Positions 44,376-54,166 of a stretch of DNA of 55,395 nt are shown here, one piece after another (position 1 is the first letter of the stretch; the number at the start of each line of letters is the position of its first letter). The notes under the pieces are model-generated. The model ran no database searches. It saw only the letters and a list, made by a program, of their open reading frames with translations, and was not told the DNA's origin. Origin of the DNA: Venenivibrio stagnispumantis (GTDB taxonomy: Bacteria > Aquificota > Aquificia > Aquificales > Hydrogenothermaceae); assembly GCF_900182795.1 (NCBI RefSeq), contig NZ_FXTX01000009.1, forward strand, positions 1-55,395. Reading direction: 5' to 3'. Position numbers and translations under genes: made by a program.

Positions 44376-46811
44376 ATGCTTACAGATTTTGAAAAAACAG
44401 CATTAATATATCAAGATAAAGAGATTTCATATAAGGAGCTTATTGAAAATATAAAATTTTTTTCAAGCTTGGTGCCGGAAAATACAAAAGTAGCAATCTT
44501 TTCTGAAAATAGACCTGAATGGATTTATGCATTATTCGGGATATGGCAAAAAAATAGTATTGCTATCCCTATTGATTATCTTTCTTCAAAAGAAGATGTT
44601 GAGTATATAATCAATGATGCTTCACCTTCTTTAATATTTTGTTCAAAAAATAATAGCCGGATTTTAAAAGATATAAATTTTGAAAATATTATTATTTTTG
44701 AAGAGCTTAGTTTTAAAAAAATAGATATAGAGCTTATAAATCCAAAAATGGAAGATATCGCATTAATATTATATACTTCCGGAACAACCGGAAATCCAAA
44801 AGGAGTAATGCTGAGTTTTGAAAATTTATATTCTAATATAGATAGTATAAAAAAGGAAAATATTGCAAAAAAAGAAGATAAAACAATAGCAATATTACCA
44901 TTTCATCATTCTTATACGCTTATGGTTTCTTTGCTTGTTCCTTTGCATATTGGAGCTACTATAATTTTTTTACCAAAGTTATCTGCAGAAGATATTTTAT
45001 CAACAATGCAAAAATATAAAATAACAATCTTAATTGGTGTTCCAAGATTATATTATCTATTTCATCAAAAGATTTTTGAAAAAATAAATCAGAACTTTTT
45101 TGCTAAAACTCTATTTAAAATATCTACGGTAATAAATTCTCAAAAATTATCTAAGATTTTGTTTAAAAAGGTTCATAAAGTATTTGGTGGAAATATTAAA
45201 TTTTTTGTAAGTGGTGGTGCAAAATTTGATTTAGAAGTAGCAAAAGATTTATGGGCTCTTGGATTTAAAATTGTAGAAGGATATGGTTTGACAGAAACAT
45301 CTCCTATTGTTTCATTTAATCCACCGGATAAAATAAAACTTGGTTCTGTAGGAAAACCAATAGAAGGTGTTCAGGTAAAAATAGAAAATGAGGAAATAGT
45401 TGTAAAAGGAAAAAATGTATTTAAAGGATATTATAATAAACCGGAAGAAACGGAAAAAGTATTAAAAGACGGTTGGTTTTATACCGGAGATTTAGGTTAT
45501 ATAGATGAAGAAGGTTATCTATATATTACTGGAAGGAAAAAAGAGATTATCGTCTTACCAAATGGTAAAAATATAAATCCGGAAGAAATAGAAAACAGAA
45601 TATTAAAAATTTCAAAATATATAAAAGAGATAGCAGTAGTAGAAAAAGAAGGACAGCTTTTTGCAATTATATATCCGGATTTTGAGATATTAAAAAAAGA
45701 GACAGTAACAAATATATATGAAACAATAAAATGGCAAGTGATAGATAAATATAATTTAAATGCAGTAAGTTATAAAAAAATAAATGGTTTTAAAATTGTA
45801 GATACAGAACTTCCAAAAACAAGACTCGGAAAAATAAAAAGATATAAATTACAGGAACTCCTTGAGGAAAAACCAAAAGAAATAAAAGAAATCCCTGAGC
45901 CACAAGATGAAGAATATAAAATATTAAAAGATTATCTTATTAAAACTTTATCTTTAAAATACAAAAAAGAGATAAAAATATTACCGACAGATAATATTGA
46001 GATAGATTTAGGGCTTGATTCTTTAGATAAAATTGAGTTATTAGTAGCTATAAAAGAGATATTTGGAGTAGATATTACAGAAGAAGAACTTGCCAATAAT
46101 TTAACAGTTTTATCTTTATCAAATTTAATAAAAGAGAGAAAACAAAAGATAGAAATCCAAGAAATAAACTGGGCAAAAATATTAGAAAATATAGAGCAGG
46201 TAGAGATAAAAGAAAAAAAATTCAATATAAAATTGTTGAAAAAAATATTAAAACCTATTTTTAAACTATATTTTAATTTAGAGATAGATTATTCATATTT
46301 TCCAAATCAACCATTTATCATAGCTCCAAATCATCAAAGTTATCTTGATGGATTTTTGATAGTAGCATCTTTGCCTGATAATATATTGGAAAATACATAT
46401 TTTTTAGCAGAAGAAAGTTATTTTAGGTCAAAATTTAGAAAATTTATAGCAGATAATTTTCATATAATTACAGTAAATATAAATAAAGATTTAAAACTAT
46501 CTTTACAAAAATCTGCATATTTGTTGAAAAATGGAAAAAATATTGTGATATTTCCGGAAGGTGCAAGGACAAGAGATGGGAATTTATTACCTTTCAAAAA
46601 GGCTTTTGCGATTTTAAGTAAAGAGTTAAAATTACCAATTATACCGGTAACTATAAAAGGTGCTTTTGAAAGCTATCCTATAAATGCTAAATTTCCAAGA
46701 CCTCATAAAATCAAAATATCTTACTTAGAACCGGTTTATCCGGCTAACCTTAGTTATGAAGAAATAGTAGAAATGGTAAAAAATAAAATAGAAGAAAAGT
46801 TAAAAAACTAA
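44376..46811 (+). CDS. Acyl-ACP/CoA ligase - acyl carrier protein - PlsC acyltransferase fusion
   Basis: An 811-residue three-domain protein. Residues 1 to about 500 form an ANL adenylate-forming ligase ([12 protein letters not shown] at 132-143, GYGLTETSP, YTGDLG and a C-terminal GKI Lys region). Residues about 515-600 form an acyl carrier domain with the phosphopantetheine Ser549 in GLDSLD. Residues about 640-811 form a PlsC acyltransferase with NHQSYLD (His653, Asp658) and FPEGARTR. It could activate a free fatty acid, hold it on its own carrier and pass it to a lysophospholipid. E. coli Aas has the ligase and acyltransferase in reverse order and without a carrier domain. Confidence 0.88.
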   Translation: MLTDFEKTALIYQDKEISYKELIENIKFFSSLVPENTKVAIFSENRPEWIYALFGIWQKNSIAIPIDYLSSKEDVEYIINDASPSLIFCSKNNSRILKDINFENIIIFEELSFKKIDIELINPKMEDIALILYTSGTTGNPKGVMLSFENLYSNIDSIKKENIAKKEDKTIAILPFHHSYTLMVSLLVPLHIGATIIFLPKLSAEDILSTMQKYKITILIGVPRLYYLFHQKIFEKINQNFFAKTLFKISTVINSQKLSKILFKKVHKVFGGNIKFFVSGGAKFDLEVAKDLWALGFKIVEGYGLTETSPIVSFNPPDKIKLGSVGKPIEGVQVKIENEEIVVKGKNVFKGYYNKPEETEKVLKDGWFYTGDLGYIDEEGYLYITGRKKEIIVLPNGKNINPEEIENRILKISKYIKEIAVVEKEGQLFAIIYPDFEILKKETVTNIYETIKWQVIDKYNLNAVSYKKINGFKIVDTELPKTRLGKIKRYKLQELLEEKPKEIKEIPEPQDEEYKILKDYLIKTLSLKYKKEIKILPTDNIEIDLGLDSLDKIELLVAIKEIFGVDITEEELANNLTVLSLSNLIKERKQKIEIQEINWAKILENIEQVEIKEKKFNIKLLKKILKPIFKLYFNLEIDYSYFPNQPFIIAPNHQSYLDGFLIVASLPDNILENTYFLAEESYFRSKFRKFIADNFHIITVNINKDLKLSLQKSAYLLKNGKNIVIFPEGARTRDGNLLPFKKAFAILSKELKLPIIPVTIKGAFESYPINAKFPRPHKIKISYLEPVYPANLSYEEIVEMVKNKIEEKLKN

Positions 46812-46826
46812 TCTAAAAAATTTTGT

Positions 46827-46842
46827 TATAATAATTATTATA
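46827..46842. promoter_or_regulatory. 16-bp palindrome in the efflux operon promoter region
   Basis: TATAATAATTATTATA is a perfect palindrome 24 bases before the TTG start at 46866, containing a TATAAT -10 candidate. It could be a repressor site, but AT-only palindromes arise easily in this DNA. Confidence 0.35.
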
Positions 46843-46865
46843 TCTAACTTTTGTGGAGTCAAGAA

Positions 46866-47318
46866 TTGAATAAGATATTTTTAATTATTTTTATCTTAAT
46901 TTATACTACGAATGCAGGGCAGATATACAAGAAAAATGCAGCTTTGATAACATACGATGATATACCGGATGAATATTTTTTAACATATAGATTTAATATA
47001 ATAAAAGTTATATCAGAAAATCTATCTCAACTTAATCTCTCGCCGGAGCAGTTATCTCAAATAAAAGAGTTAAATGAAAGATATTATCCTTTAATGTTTG
47101 AAAAAGCAAAAAAAATAAAAGAGGAAGAAGAAAGATTAAAAGAAGTAGTATTGAAAGAAAACAATCCTGATGTTGTAAAACAGCTTTTGATTGATATAGC
47201 CCAGCTAAAAACTCAGTTATCTTTATATGATATAAATTTATTAAAAGCTGTTCAATCAATTTTAACAAAAAAGCAGTTTGAAAAAATAATTAATTATGTA
47301 GATAAAACAGAAATATGA
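46866..47318 (+). CDS. Exported Spy/CpxP-like helical protein
   Basis: A 150-residue protein from the TTG at 46866, with a GGAG site 9-10 bases upstream, starting MNKIFLIIFILIYTTNA, a signal peptide. The mature part is all helical, with NLSPEQLSQIKELN and ILTKKQFEKI matching the LTxxQ-type repeats of Spy/CpxP/CnrX-like periplasmic proteins. It heads an operon of TolC, adaptor and ABC ATPase, so it may sense or buffer the exported compound or metal. Confidence 0.65.
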   Translation: MNKIFLIIFILIYTTNAGQIYKKNAALITYDDIPDEYFLTYRFNIIKVISENLSQLNLSPEQLSQIKELNERYYPLMFEKAKKIKEEEERLKEVVLKENNPDVVKQLLIDIAQLKTQLSLYDINLLKAVQSILTKKQFEKIINYVDKTEI

Positions 47319-48580
47319 GAAAAATATTACTATTTATAATAATTTTTTATAAATCGGTTTTTGCTTTAACCTTAGATGAAGCTATAAATATGGCTTTAAC
47401 AAATCTACCTCAATATAAAGAAGCAATACATAATAAAGAGCAAAGTTATTATAATTATCAAGCTTCAAAATCCGGATTTTTCCCTCAAATTAGTTATAGT
47501 TTCAATTATTCAAAATATACAGATTATAACCCTTATGATTTTTTTAGCAGAAACCATGCTTTAAATGTTATATGGTATTTATTTGATAGTGGTAATACAT
47601 ATTTTGGAAGCAAAATAAATTTTTATACATATAAAAGTTATGAAGAGCTTTTAAATAAAACAAAATCAGATATTATCTATAATGTAAAAGTTGCATATTA
47701 TCAAACCATTGCTTTAAAACAGATTGCAGAGATAAGAGAAATTGCAGTAAAAAATGCCCAGATAGATTATGAAATAGCCATAGAAAAAAAGGAACTTGGA
47801 TTAGTTAAACTTTCAGATGTTTTACAAGCAAAGGTAAGATTTGAAAATGCAAAATTATCTTTGATTCAGGCAAAAAATGATTATAAAAAATCTCTTTCTA
47901 ATCTAAATTCTTTAATAGGAAATAATTTAGAAGAAGAAATTAGCTTAGATGAGAAAGTCTTAAAAGAGATTTCAGAAATGAGTTTGCCACAATTTGATAA
48001 ATTAAAACAGATAGCTTTGGAAAATAGACCGGAATATAAATATCAAAAGTATATTTTAAACCAAGCAAAAGAAAGTATAAATTTAGTTAAAGCTCAATAT
48101 TTACCTTCTTTGTATTTACAGGCTTCTTTTAATAATGGATATTCAAGTTTAACAAATGTTAAAAATGATTATAATGTTTATTCTTTTGGATTACAATGGA
48201 ATATATTTTCCGGTTTTAAACGGGAGTTTAATTATTTATCGGCAAAAGAACAGGAAAAAGCTGCGTTGAATGGATTAAAAGAAATTGAAAGAACAATATC
48301 TGTTAATCTATACAACAAATATCTTGATTTGGAAACATCATTTGAAAAATTAAATGCCTCTAAAACTACTTTGGAACAGGCTAAACAAAATTATGAACAG
48401 GCAATTGGAGAATACAAAGCCGGAACCGGAGATATACTATCTTTAACTACTGCCGAAACATTACTTGCAAATGCCCATGAAACCTATATTAATAGTTTAT
48501 TAGATATAGCTATCTCTGTATCAAATCTTGAAAGAGAGCTAAATATTTACAAATTGGAAGATATAGCGAGGCAAAAATGA
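47315..48580 (+). CDS. TolC-family outer membrane efflux protein
   Basis: A 421-residue exported protein (signal MRKILLFIIIFYKSVFA) of the outer membrane factor family. Two long helical hairpins (for example IRGEIREIAVKNAQIDYEIA-like and KTTLEQAKQNYEQAIGEYKAGTGDILSL regions) flank strand segments typical of the TolC barrel. It overlaps the genes on either side by 4 bases, so the four genes are translationally coupled. Confidence 0.88.
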   Translation: MRKILLFIIIFYKSVFALTLDEAINMALTNLPQYKEAIHNKEQSYYNYQASKSGFFPQISYSFNYSKYTDYNPYDFFSRNHALNVIWYLFDSGNTYFGSKINFYTYKSYEELLNKTKSDIIYNVKVAYYQTIALKQIAEIREIAVKNAQIDYEIAIEKKELGLVKLSDVLQAKVRFENAKLSLIQAKNDYKKSLSNLNSLIGNNLEEEISLDEKVLKEISEMSLPQFDKLKQIALENRPEYKYQKYILNQAKESINLVKAQYLPSLYLQASFNNGYSSLTNVKNDYNVYSFGLQWNIFSGFKREFNYLSAKEQEKAALNGLKEIERTISVNLYNKYLDLETSFEKLNASKTTLEQAKQNYEQAIGEYKAGTGDILSLTTAETLLANAHETYINSLLDIAISVSNLERELNIYKLEDIARQK

Positions 48581-49797
48581 AAAAATTAATTTATTTGATA
48601 GTTATTATTATAATAGGAATATTGATTTTTGGAATATATAACAAATTTTTTAAAAATAAAGAAGAGATAAAAGTATTAGAAACAGCCGTTGTAAAGAGGG
48701 AAAATATAATAAACACTATTGATGCTACTGCAATAGTTCAGCCACAGGTTAATGCCTATGTAAAGGTAGGAGCAAGGGCAACAGGAACAATTGTAAAAAT
48801 GAATGTAGATATAGGAGATAAAGTAAAAAAAGGACAGCTAATAGCAATTATAGACCAAAGGGAAACATTAATTGATACTCAGACAGCCCAAAAAGATTAT
48901 CAAAAATCCTTAGATACTTTATATCAAATACAGGAAACTTATCCTCTACGAATAAAAGAAGCAGAAAAGGCTTTGGAGCAAGCTAAAGCAAATTATAATT
49001 ATGCGAAATGGAATTTAGAAAGACAAAAATCACTGATAGAAAAAGAATATACAACTTATCAGGCATTAGAACAGGCTAAAAGGGATTATGAATCTGCAAA
49101 AGCTTCATTGGAACAGGCAGAAAAAAGTTTGGAAAGGGTAAAAAAGGAGTATGAAACCCAGCTAAGAATAGCAAAAGAAGATGTAGAGATAAAAAAATTA
49201 AACCTAACAAAAAACAATGTAAGAACAACATACACAGAAATATACTCACCAATTGATGGGATAGTATCTAATGTAACTGCAAGAGAAGGAGAAACGGTTG
49301 TAGCCGGCTTGCAGGTTGCAAATTTAATTACAATATTAGACCCAACAAAAGTAGAAATACAGATTTATGTAGATGAAACAGATATAGGAAAGATAAAAGA
49401 AGGACAAAAGGTAGAATATACTGCAGATGCATATCCGGGGAAAAAGTTTGAAGGTGTTATATCTAAAATATATCCGGAGCCTGTTGTAAAGGATAATATT
49501 GTTTATTATCTTGCAATAGTTAAAGCAAAAGAAGAAGATGCATTATTTTTAAAACCTCAGATGACTGTTTATGCAAAAATAATAACCGGTGAAAAACAAA
49601 ATGCATTGGTAGTTCCAAACTCAGCAGTTAAATTTGAAGAAAATAACCAAGTAGTTTATAAAGTAGATGGAAAAAAGATAACAAAAGTTAAAGTAAAAAC
49701 CGGTTGGATAACTTCTGAATACACAGAAATCTTAGAAGGATTAAAAGAAGGAGATATTGTTGCCACAAAGCTAATATTACCAGAGGCTAAGCATTGA
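48577..49797 (+). CDS. MacA/HlyD-type periplasmic adaptor
   Basis: A 406-residue membrane fusion protein: one N-terminal helix, a split lipoyl domain (GTIVKMNVDIGDKVKKGQLIAII ... YSPIDGIVSNVTAREGETV), a long coiled-coil hairpin (about residues 95-205) and a C-terminal barrel domain. It bridges inner-membrane pump and TolC. The MacA-like plan fits the MacB-type ATPase that follows. Confidence 0.9.
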   Translation: MKKLIYLIVIIIIGILIFGIYNKFFKNKEEIKVLETAVVKRENIINTIDATAIVQPQVNAYVKVGARATGTIVKMNVDIGDKVKKGQLIAIIDQRETLIDTQTAQKDYQKSLDTLYQIQETYPLRIKEAEKALEQAKANYNYAKWNLERQKSLIEKEYTTYQALEQAKRDYESAKASLEQAEKSLERVKKEYETQLRIAKEDVEIKKLNLTKNNVRTTYTEIYSPIDGIVSNVTAREGETVVAGLQVANLITILDPTKVEIQIYVDETDIGKIKEGQKVEYTADAYPGKKFEGVISKIYPEPVVKDNIVYYLAIVKAKEEDALFLKPQMTVYAKIITGEKQNALVVPNSAVKFEENNQVVYKVDGKKITKVKVKTGWITSEYTEILEGLKEGDIVATKLILPEAKH

Positions 49798-50456
49798 GCT
49801 TAATAAAACTACAAAATATAATAAAAATATATAAAACAGCCGATATAGAAACACAGGTTTTAAAAGGAGTAAATCTAACAATAGAAGAAGGGGAGTTTGT
49901 ATGTATAATGGGGGTATCTGGTTCGGGTAAAACAACATTAATGAATATAATCGGTTGTCTTGATACTCCAACATCAGGGAAATATTTTTTTAAAGGAAAA
50001 GATATATCATCCTTAGATGATGATACTTTATCTAAAATAAGAAATGAGCATATAGGATTTGTTTTTCAGCAGTTTTATCTAATTCAATATCTAACTGCAA
50101 AAGAAAATGTTTTAGTTCCTACATTATACTCTTCAAAAGATGTTCCAGAAGATAGAGCTATATTTCTTCTTGAAAAGGTAGGAATGAAAGATAAGATAAA
50201 CCTAAAACCATCTCAGCTTTCAGGAGGACAACAACAACGGGTAGCAATTGCAAGGGCTTTAATAAATGACCCTGAACTTATAATAGCAGATGAGCCAACC
50301 GGCGCATTAGACAGAAAAACGGCATTTGAGATAATGGATATATTTAGTAGTTTAAATAAAGAAGGCAAAACAATAATAATGGTAACCCATGACCCTGAAA
50401 TAGCAAAATATGCAAGAAGGATTATCTATATAGAGGATGGAAATATTAGATATTAA
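49794..50456 (+). CDS. MacB/LolD-type ABC transporter ATPase
   Basis: A 220-residue ATPase with Walker A (GVSGSGKTT), Q loop (FVFQQFYL), signature LSGGQQQR, Walker B ([12 protein letters not shown]) and the His switch (MVTHD). The sequence is of the MacB/LolD class. The cognate FtsX-like permease, normally fused or next in the operon, is absent: the gene ends convergently against surE with a 4-base overlap. Confidence 0.93.
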   Translation: MSLIKLQNIIKIYKTADIETQVLKGVNLTIEEGEFVCIMGVSGSGKTTLMNIIGCLDTPTSGKYFFKGKDISSLDDDTLSKIRNEHIGFVFQQFYLIQYLTAKENVLVPTLYSSKDVPEDRAIFLLEKVGMKDKINLKPSQLSGGQQQRVAIARALINDPELIIADEPTGALDRKTAFEIMDIFSSLNKEGKTIIMVTHDPEIAKYARRIIYIEDGNIRY

Positions 50457-51211
50457 TCTATCTTTAAAAATCCTGTTTCATCTAAGAATGTTAAGCTATC
50501 ATAATCGGTTAAATCAAGTTTGATAGGGGTTATTGATACAAAACCATTTTTTATGGCTGTATAATCTGTTCCGGATTCACATTCTTCAAATAAAGCTTCT
50601 TCTCCACCTATCCACCAATACTCTTCTTTACTTGGAGATAAATATTTAACAATCTCTTCTTTATAAGCACCTCTTCCTTGCTTTGTAAGTAAATAACCTT
50701 TTGGATTATTTGGAATATTTACATTTAATAATGTTCCTTTTGGTAAGCCTTTTTCAATAACTTTTTTTATAATTTTTAAGGCTATTTTTGATGCATTCTC
50801 AAAATCCGGATTTTTAGAAGATGCTACAGAAAAAGCAACCGATGGAATACCAAATAAAGTTCCTTCCCTTGCTGCTCCTACAGTTCCGGAATAAAAAATA
50901 TCATTTCCTATATTTGGCCCTGTATTTATACCGGAAACTAATAAATCCGGTTTTTCTTTTAGTATAACATTTACGCCAAGATGAACACAATCTGCCGGAG
51001 TTCCATCAACAATATAATAAAAATTTTCTTCTTTTTTCACAATTTTTAAAGGTCTTGTAAATGTTAGAGAGTGGGAAGTACCGCTCATATTTCTATCAGG
51101 AGAAATAGTAACCACATCAAAATTTGCATCTATCAGAGCTTTTCTTATTTGTAATATACCTTCCGATTGGTATCCATCATCATTTGTAAGTAAAACTTTA
51201 TATTTACTCAT
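50453..51211 (-). CDS. surE: 5'/3'-nucleotidase SurE
   Basis: A 252-residue metal-dependent nucleotidase with the N-terminal [13 protein letters not shown] (two metal-binding Asp), SGTSHSLTF, and [26 protein letters not shown]. Length is normal. It is convergent with the ABC gene and downstream of tRNA-Pro on the same strand. Confidence 0.95.
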   Translation of the reverse strand: MSKYKVLLTNDDGYQSEGILQIRKALIDANFDVVTISPDRNMSGTSHSLTFTRPLKIVKKEENFYYIVDGTPADCVHLGVNVILKEKPDLLVSGINTGPNIGNDIFYSGTVGAAREGTLFGIPSVAFSVASSKNPDFENASKIALKIIKKVIEKGLPKGTLLNVNIPNNPKGYLLTKQGRGAYKEEIVKYLSPSKEEYWWIGGEEALFEECESGTDYTAIKNGFVSITPIKLDLTDYDSLTFLDETGFLKID

Positions 51212-51238
51212 CTTTCTTCCTTTATATATTTATTTTAG

Positions 51239-51311
51239 TCGGAGCGACCCGATTTGAACGGGCGACCTCTGGCCCCCCATGCCAGTGCGCTACCACCTGC
51301 GCCACGCTCCG
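51239..51311 (-). tRNA. tRNA-Pro (GGG anticodon)
   Basis: On the minus strand the acceptor arm CGGAGCG/CGCTCCG, D arm GCGC/GCGC, anticodon stem CTGGC/GCCAG with loop ATGGGGG (anticodon GGG) and T arm GCCCG-TTCAAAT-CGGGT form a complete cloverleaf ending in discriminator A. CCA is not encoded. It lies between xer and surE. Confidence 0.95.
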
Positions 51312-51342
51312 AATGCAAATTTTTTAATATATAAATTTTACC

Positions 51343-52221
51343 TCATTTTTCAAGTAAATTTGAAAGTATTTTTGTTGCTTCAATAAGAGCTTTTTGTCCG
51401 ACTTTTGCATATCTTGCTGTTGTGGTAGGAGATGCATGTCCAAGTAGTTCCTGAATAATTCTAAGTTCTGTTCCTGATTTTAAAGCCATAGTTGCTGCTG
51501 TATGTCTAAGTTTATGAGGATGAAGCTCTATTCCAAGGCTTTTCCCGATATTTTTTATTCTTCTCCATAAAGAGTAATAAGATATAGGAAAGATATCTTC
51601 AAAAGGTATCTCTTTTAGATACTCAATTAATATTTCCAAGGTTTTTCCGGAAATAGGAATATCTCTTTCCTTATCTCCTTTTCCTTTTATCTTAATAAAT
51701 GCCACATCATTTTCTTTTAAACCATTATTTATTGCATAATCTATGCTGTAAGTTTGATTTTCTCTATACAAAATAATATTTTTCCTTTTTATATTCAAAA
51801 GTTCAGAAGAACGAATACCTGTTGTAAGCATCATTGATATTATTACTTTATCTTGTAGGCTTTGGATATTATCTAAAATTTTTTTTATCTCTTCGTCTGA
51901 TAATGAAGCTGGTATTTTTTGTGAAACTTTTGGTCTGTGGGATTTTGTTATAGGAGAAGCATTTATTATTTCTATATCTATAAAATATTGAAAGAATGAA
52001 TTTAAAGATGCAAGTTTTCTTGCTATTGTTGAAGATTTTTTCTTATTCATCTGTAGATACATTCTAAATTTTGCTATATCTGCCTTTGTTATATTTTCTA
52101 TATCTTTATCTCCTATAGCCTGTATAAAATGTTTTAAATCGGATTTGTAATTTTTTACCGTATGGGGTGATTTATCTGCTATATAAGATATATAAAAATC
52201 TATACATTCAGAGAGCTTCAT
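51343..52221 (-). CDS. Tyrosine recombinase, Xer type
   Basis: A 292-residue recombinase with an N-terminal core-binding domain (HTVKNYKSDLKHF) and a catalytic domain with all active residues: Arg in TTGIRSSELL, Lys in KGKGDKERDIP, HPHKLRHTAATM (His, Arg), LGHASPTTTARYAKV (His, nucleophilic Tyr). Length and sequence suit XerC/XerD/XerH for chromosome dimer resolution. The gene overlaps ubiX by 14 bases. It is next to a tRNA, but nothing else suggests an integrated element. Confidence 0.88.
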   Translation of the reverse strand: MKLSECIDFYISYIADKSPHTVKNYKSDLKHFIQAIGDKDIENITKADIAKFRMYLQMNKKKSSTIARKLASLNSFFQYFIDIEIINASPITKSHRPKVSQKIPASLSDEEIKKILDNIQSLQDKVIISMMLTTGIRSSELLNIKRKNIILYRENQTYSIDYAINNGLKENDVAFIKIKGKGDKERDIPISGKTLEILIEYLKEIPFEDIFPISYYSLWRRIKNIGKSLGIELHPHKLRHTAATMALKSGTELRIIQELLGHASPTTTARYAKVGQKALIEATKILSNLLEK

Positions 52222-52786
52222 TGTTCCACCTTTTATATAAATTATGCTCTACACCAAATGTATCTAAAATTTTTCCTACAACAAAATTTATCATATCATC
52301 TACTGTTTTTGGATAATGGTAAAATGCCGGTGAAGCAGATGCTACTATTGCTCCAGCTTCTGTTGCTTTTTTCATATTTTGTATATGAATTATTGAAAAA
52401 GGCATTTCTCTGACAAGAAGATATAATTTTTTTCTTTCTTTTAATGCAACATCTGCAACCCTTTGTATGAGATTAGAGCTTACACCATTTGCAATGGCAG
52501 ATAATGTATCCATAGAACAGGGAGCTATTATAACTCCCTCTGTTTTTACTATATTTGAACCACTTGCAAGTGGAGAAGCTATATCCTTATTATCAAAAAT
52601 TTTTACATTTTCATTTAAACTTTTTATAAAATCAGATTTTTTTACATTATTTTCTTTTTCCATAACGGTATAACCGGCCTGCGAAACAATAAGATAGACT
52701 TTATTGTTTTTGGAAAGCTCTTCTACTAATCTTTTTCCATATATAAAACCACTTGCTCCGGTTATACCTACAACAAATTTTTTCAT
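52208..52786 (-). CDS. ubiX: UbiX/MqnM-type flavin prenyltransferase
   Basis: A 192-residue flavin prenyltransferase that makes prenylated FMN for UbiD-type decarboxylases. Signatures are VGITGASGFIYGKRL and REMPFSIIHIQNM, with the PAFYHYPKTVDDMINFVVGKILD end. In organisms with the futalosine pathway it serves the MqnL decarboxylase. No ubiD/mqnL is in the window. It overlaps genes on both sides by a few bases. Confidence 0.93.
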   Translation of the reverse strand: MKKFVVGITGASGFIYGKRLVEELSKNNKVYLIVSQAGYTVMEKENNVKKSDFIKSLNENVKIFDNKDIASPLASGSNIVKTEGVIIAPCSMDTLSAIANGVSSNLIQRVADVALKERKKLYLLVREMPFSIIHIQNMKKATEAGAIVASASPAFYHYPKTVDDMINFVVGKILDTFGVEHNLYKRWNNEAL

Positions 52787-54009
52787 CGTAATGATTTTTC
52801 TGCCAATAACTCCTCTTCTGATACTTCTTGCATAAGATATACTTTATCTCCTTCTCTTACTTTATCTATTGTTTTTAAGCCTATTACCATTCCCCTTTCA
52901 GTTTCTGTAATATCTTTTCTATCAATCTGCATTGATTCTACTTTTTGTCTTACTACTCCGGTAGTTTTTCCTATAATATGTATTGTATCACCAATTTTAA
53001 TCGGATGATTTATTATTCTTACTTCTGCTACAGATATTTTTGGATAATATTTTATAACTTCTCCTACATATAATTTTTTCTCTTTTGCAATAGATTTATT
53101 TAAGCCAAATAACCCTTCTCCGAAATAAAATCCACTATCCCATTCTCTATGATATGCCCTTTCTAATAAATCCCATAAATCTTGATAACCTTTTGTGCTC
53201 CATTCTCCGTTTAATATTCTATCTCTTGCTTCTCTGTAAGCATAAGTTACAAGATATGCATAATCAGGGTTTTTATTTCTGCCTTCTATTTTCCAGCTAT
53301 CTGCCCACATTAATCTATCTATAAAATTGAGTGTAACTAAATCTCTTGCAGATAAAACATAATCTGAACCGAGTATAAAATCTGTTCCGGTATTTTTTGA
53401 TGTTATTTTTACTTCAAATTCATGTCTGCATACTTGATAACATTCTCCTCTGTTTCCGGAAGTTTCAAAAACATCGTGACTTAAAAAACATCTTCCGGAT
53501 ACTGCCATACACATTGCTCCATGGACAAATATTTCTATTTCAAGATTTGTTTTTTCTTTAAGGTCTAATAATCCTTGCAGTTTAACTTCCCTTGCAGGAA
53601 CTATTCTTTTTACTCCAAGAGATTCATAAAATTTTGCTGCCTGTGAGTTTGATACAGAAGCCATTGTAGAAAGATGAGTTGTTATACCTCTTTGAATGGC
53701 TCCGGATAATACAGCCATATCCCAACCGATTACTGCATCTACTCCTATCTCTTTAAGCTGGTCTAAGGTTTCATTTATAAATGGCAAATCATCTTCAAAA
53801 ACTATTGAGTTTAAAACTATATACTGTTTTATTCCTTTATCTTGTGTAATTTTTCTAATCTCTTTTACATCATTTATATCAAATTCAGATTTTAAGGCTC
53901 TCTGATTTAATTTTCCACAGCCCATATATATAGCATCTGCCCCTGCCTTTATTACAGCAGCAAGCCCTTCATAATGTCCAACAGGTGCAAGTATTTCAGG
54001 TTTATTCAT
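52783..54009 (-). CDS. Peptidase U32 family protein (TrhP/YegQ-like)
   Basis: A 408-residue protein from the ATG at 54009, behind a GGAGG site. Longer in-frame readings include non-conserved sequence. It shows the U32 signature EIFVHGAMCMAVSGRCFLSHDVFETSGNRGECYQVCRHEFEV-type Cys cluster (Cys in AMCMAVSGRC, GECYQVC), and a C-terminal beta-barrel (VGEVIKYYPKISVAEVRI). Such proteins include tRNA hydroxylation factors (TrhP) and putative collagenases; the cysteines likely bind a Fe-S cluster. Confidence 0.85.
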   Translation of the reverse strand: MNKPEILAPVGHYEGLAAVIKAGADAIYMGCGKLNQRALKSEFDINDVKEIRKITQDKGIKQYIVLNSIVFEDDLPFINETLDQLKEIGVDAVIGWDMAVLSGAIQRGITTHLSTMASVSNSQAAKFYESLGVKRIVPAREVKLQGLLDLKEKTNLEIEIFVHGAMCMAVSGRCFLSHDVFETSGNRGECYQVCRHEFEVKITSKNTGTDFILGSDYVLSARDLVTLNFIDRLMWADSWKIEGRNKNPDYAYLVTYAYREARDRILNGEWSTKGYQDLWDLLERAYHREWDSGFYFGEGLFGLNKSIAKEKKLYVGEVIKYYPKISVAEVRIINHPIKIGDTIHIIGKTTGVVRQKVESMQIDRKDITETERGMVIGLKTIDKVREGDKVYLMQEVSEEELLAEKSLR

Positions 54010-54103
54010 AACATTACCTCCGGTTATTAATAATAACAAATTATGACATAAATCAATAAAAGAAAAGATGTTTTTTGTCATCTAATTTTTTATTTAAAAA
54101 ATC

Positions 54104-54139
54104 AAACACTGTTTTATTTAACAAAATCAAACAATGTTT
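54104..54139. promoter_or_regulatory. Tandem palindromes upstream of the acs promoter
   Basis: AAACACTGTTT (54104-54114) and AAACAATGTTT (54129-54139) are both perfect AAACA-N-TGTTT palindromes, centred 25 bases apart, each preceded by ATC. They lie 28 bases and more upstream of the acs -35 box, the usual place for an activator. They also lie behind the U32 gene on the other strand. Confidence 0.5.
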
Positions 54140-54166
54140 TAAAATCTTGATTTAATTATAAAAAAT

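Noticed and set aside
51239-52221. tRNA-Pro next to a tyrosine recombinase as the end of an integrated element
   Set aside because: The recombinase looks like housekeeping Xer, it overlaps ubiX, the flanks are core genes and I saw no direct repeat of the tRNA 3' end.
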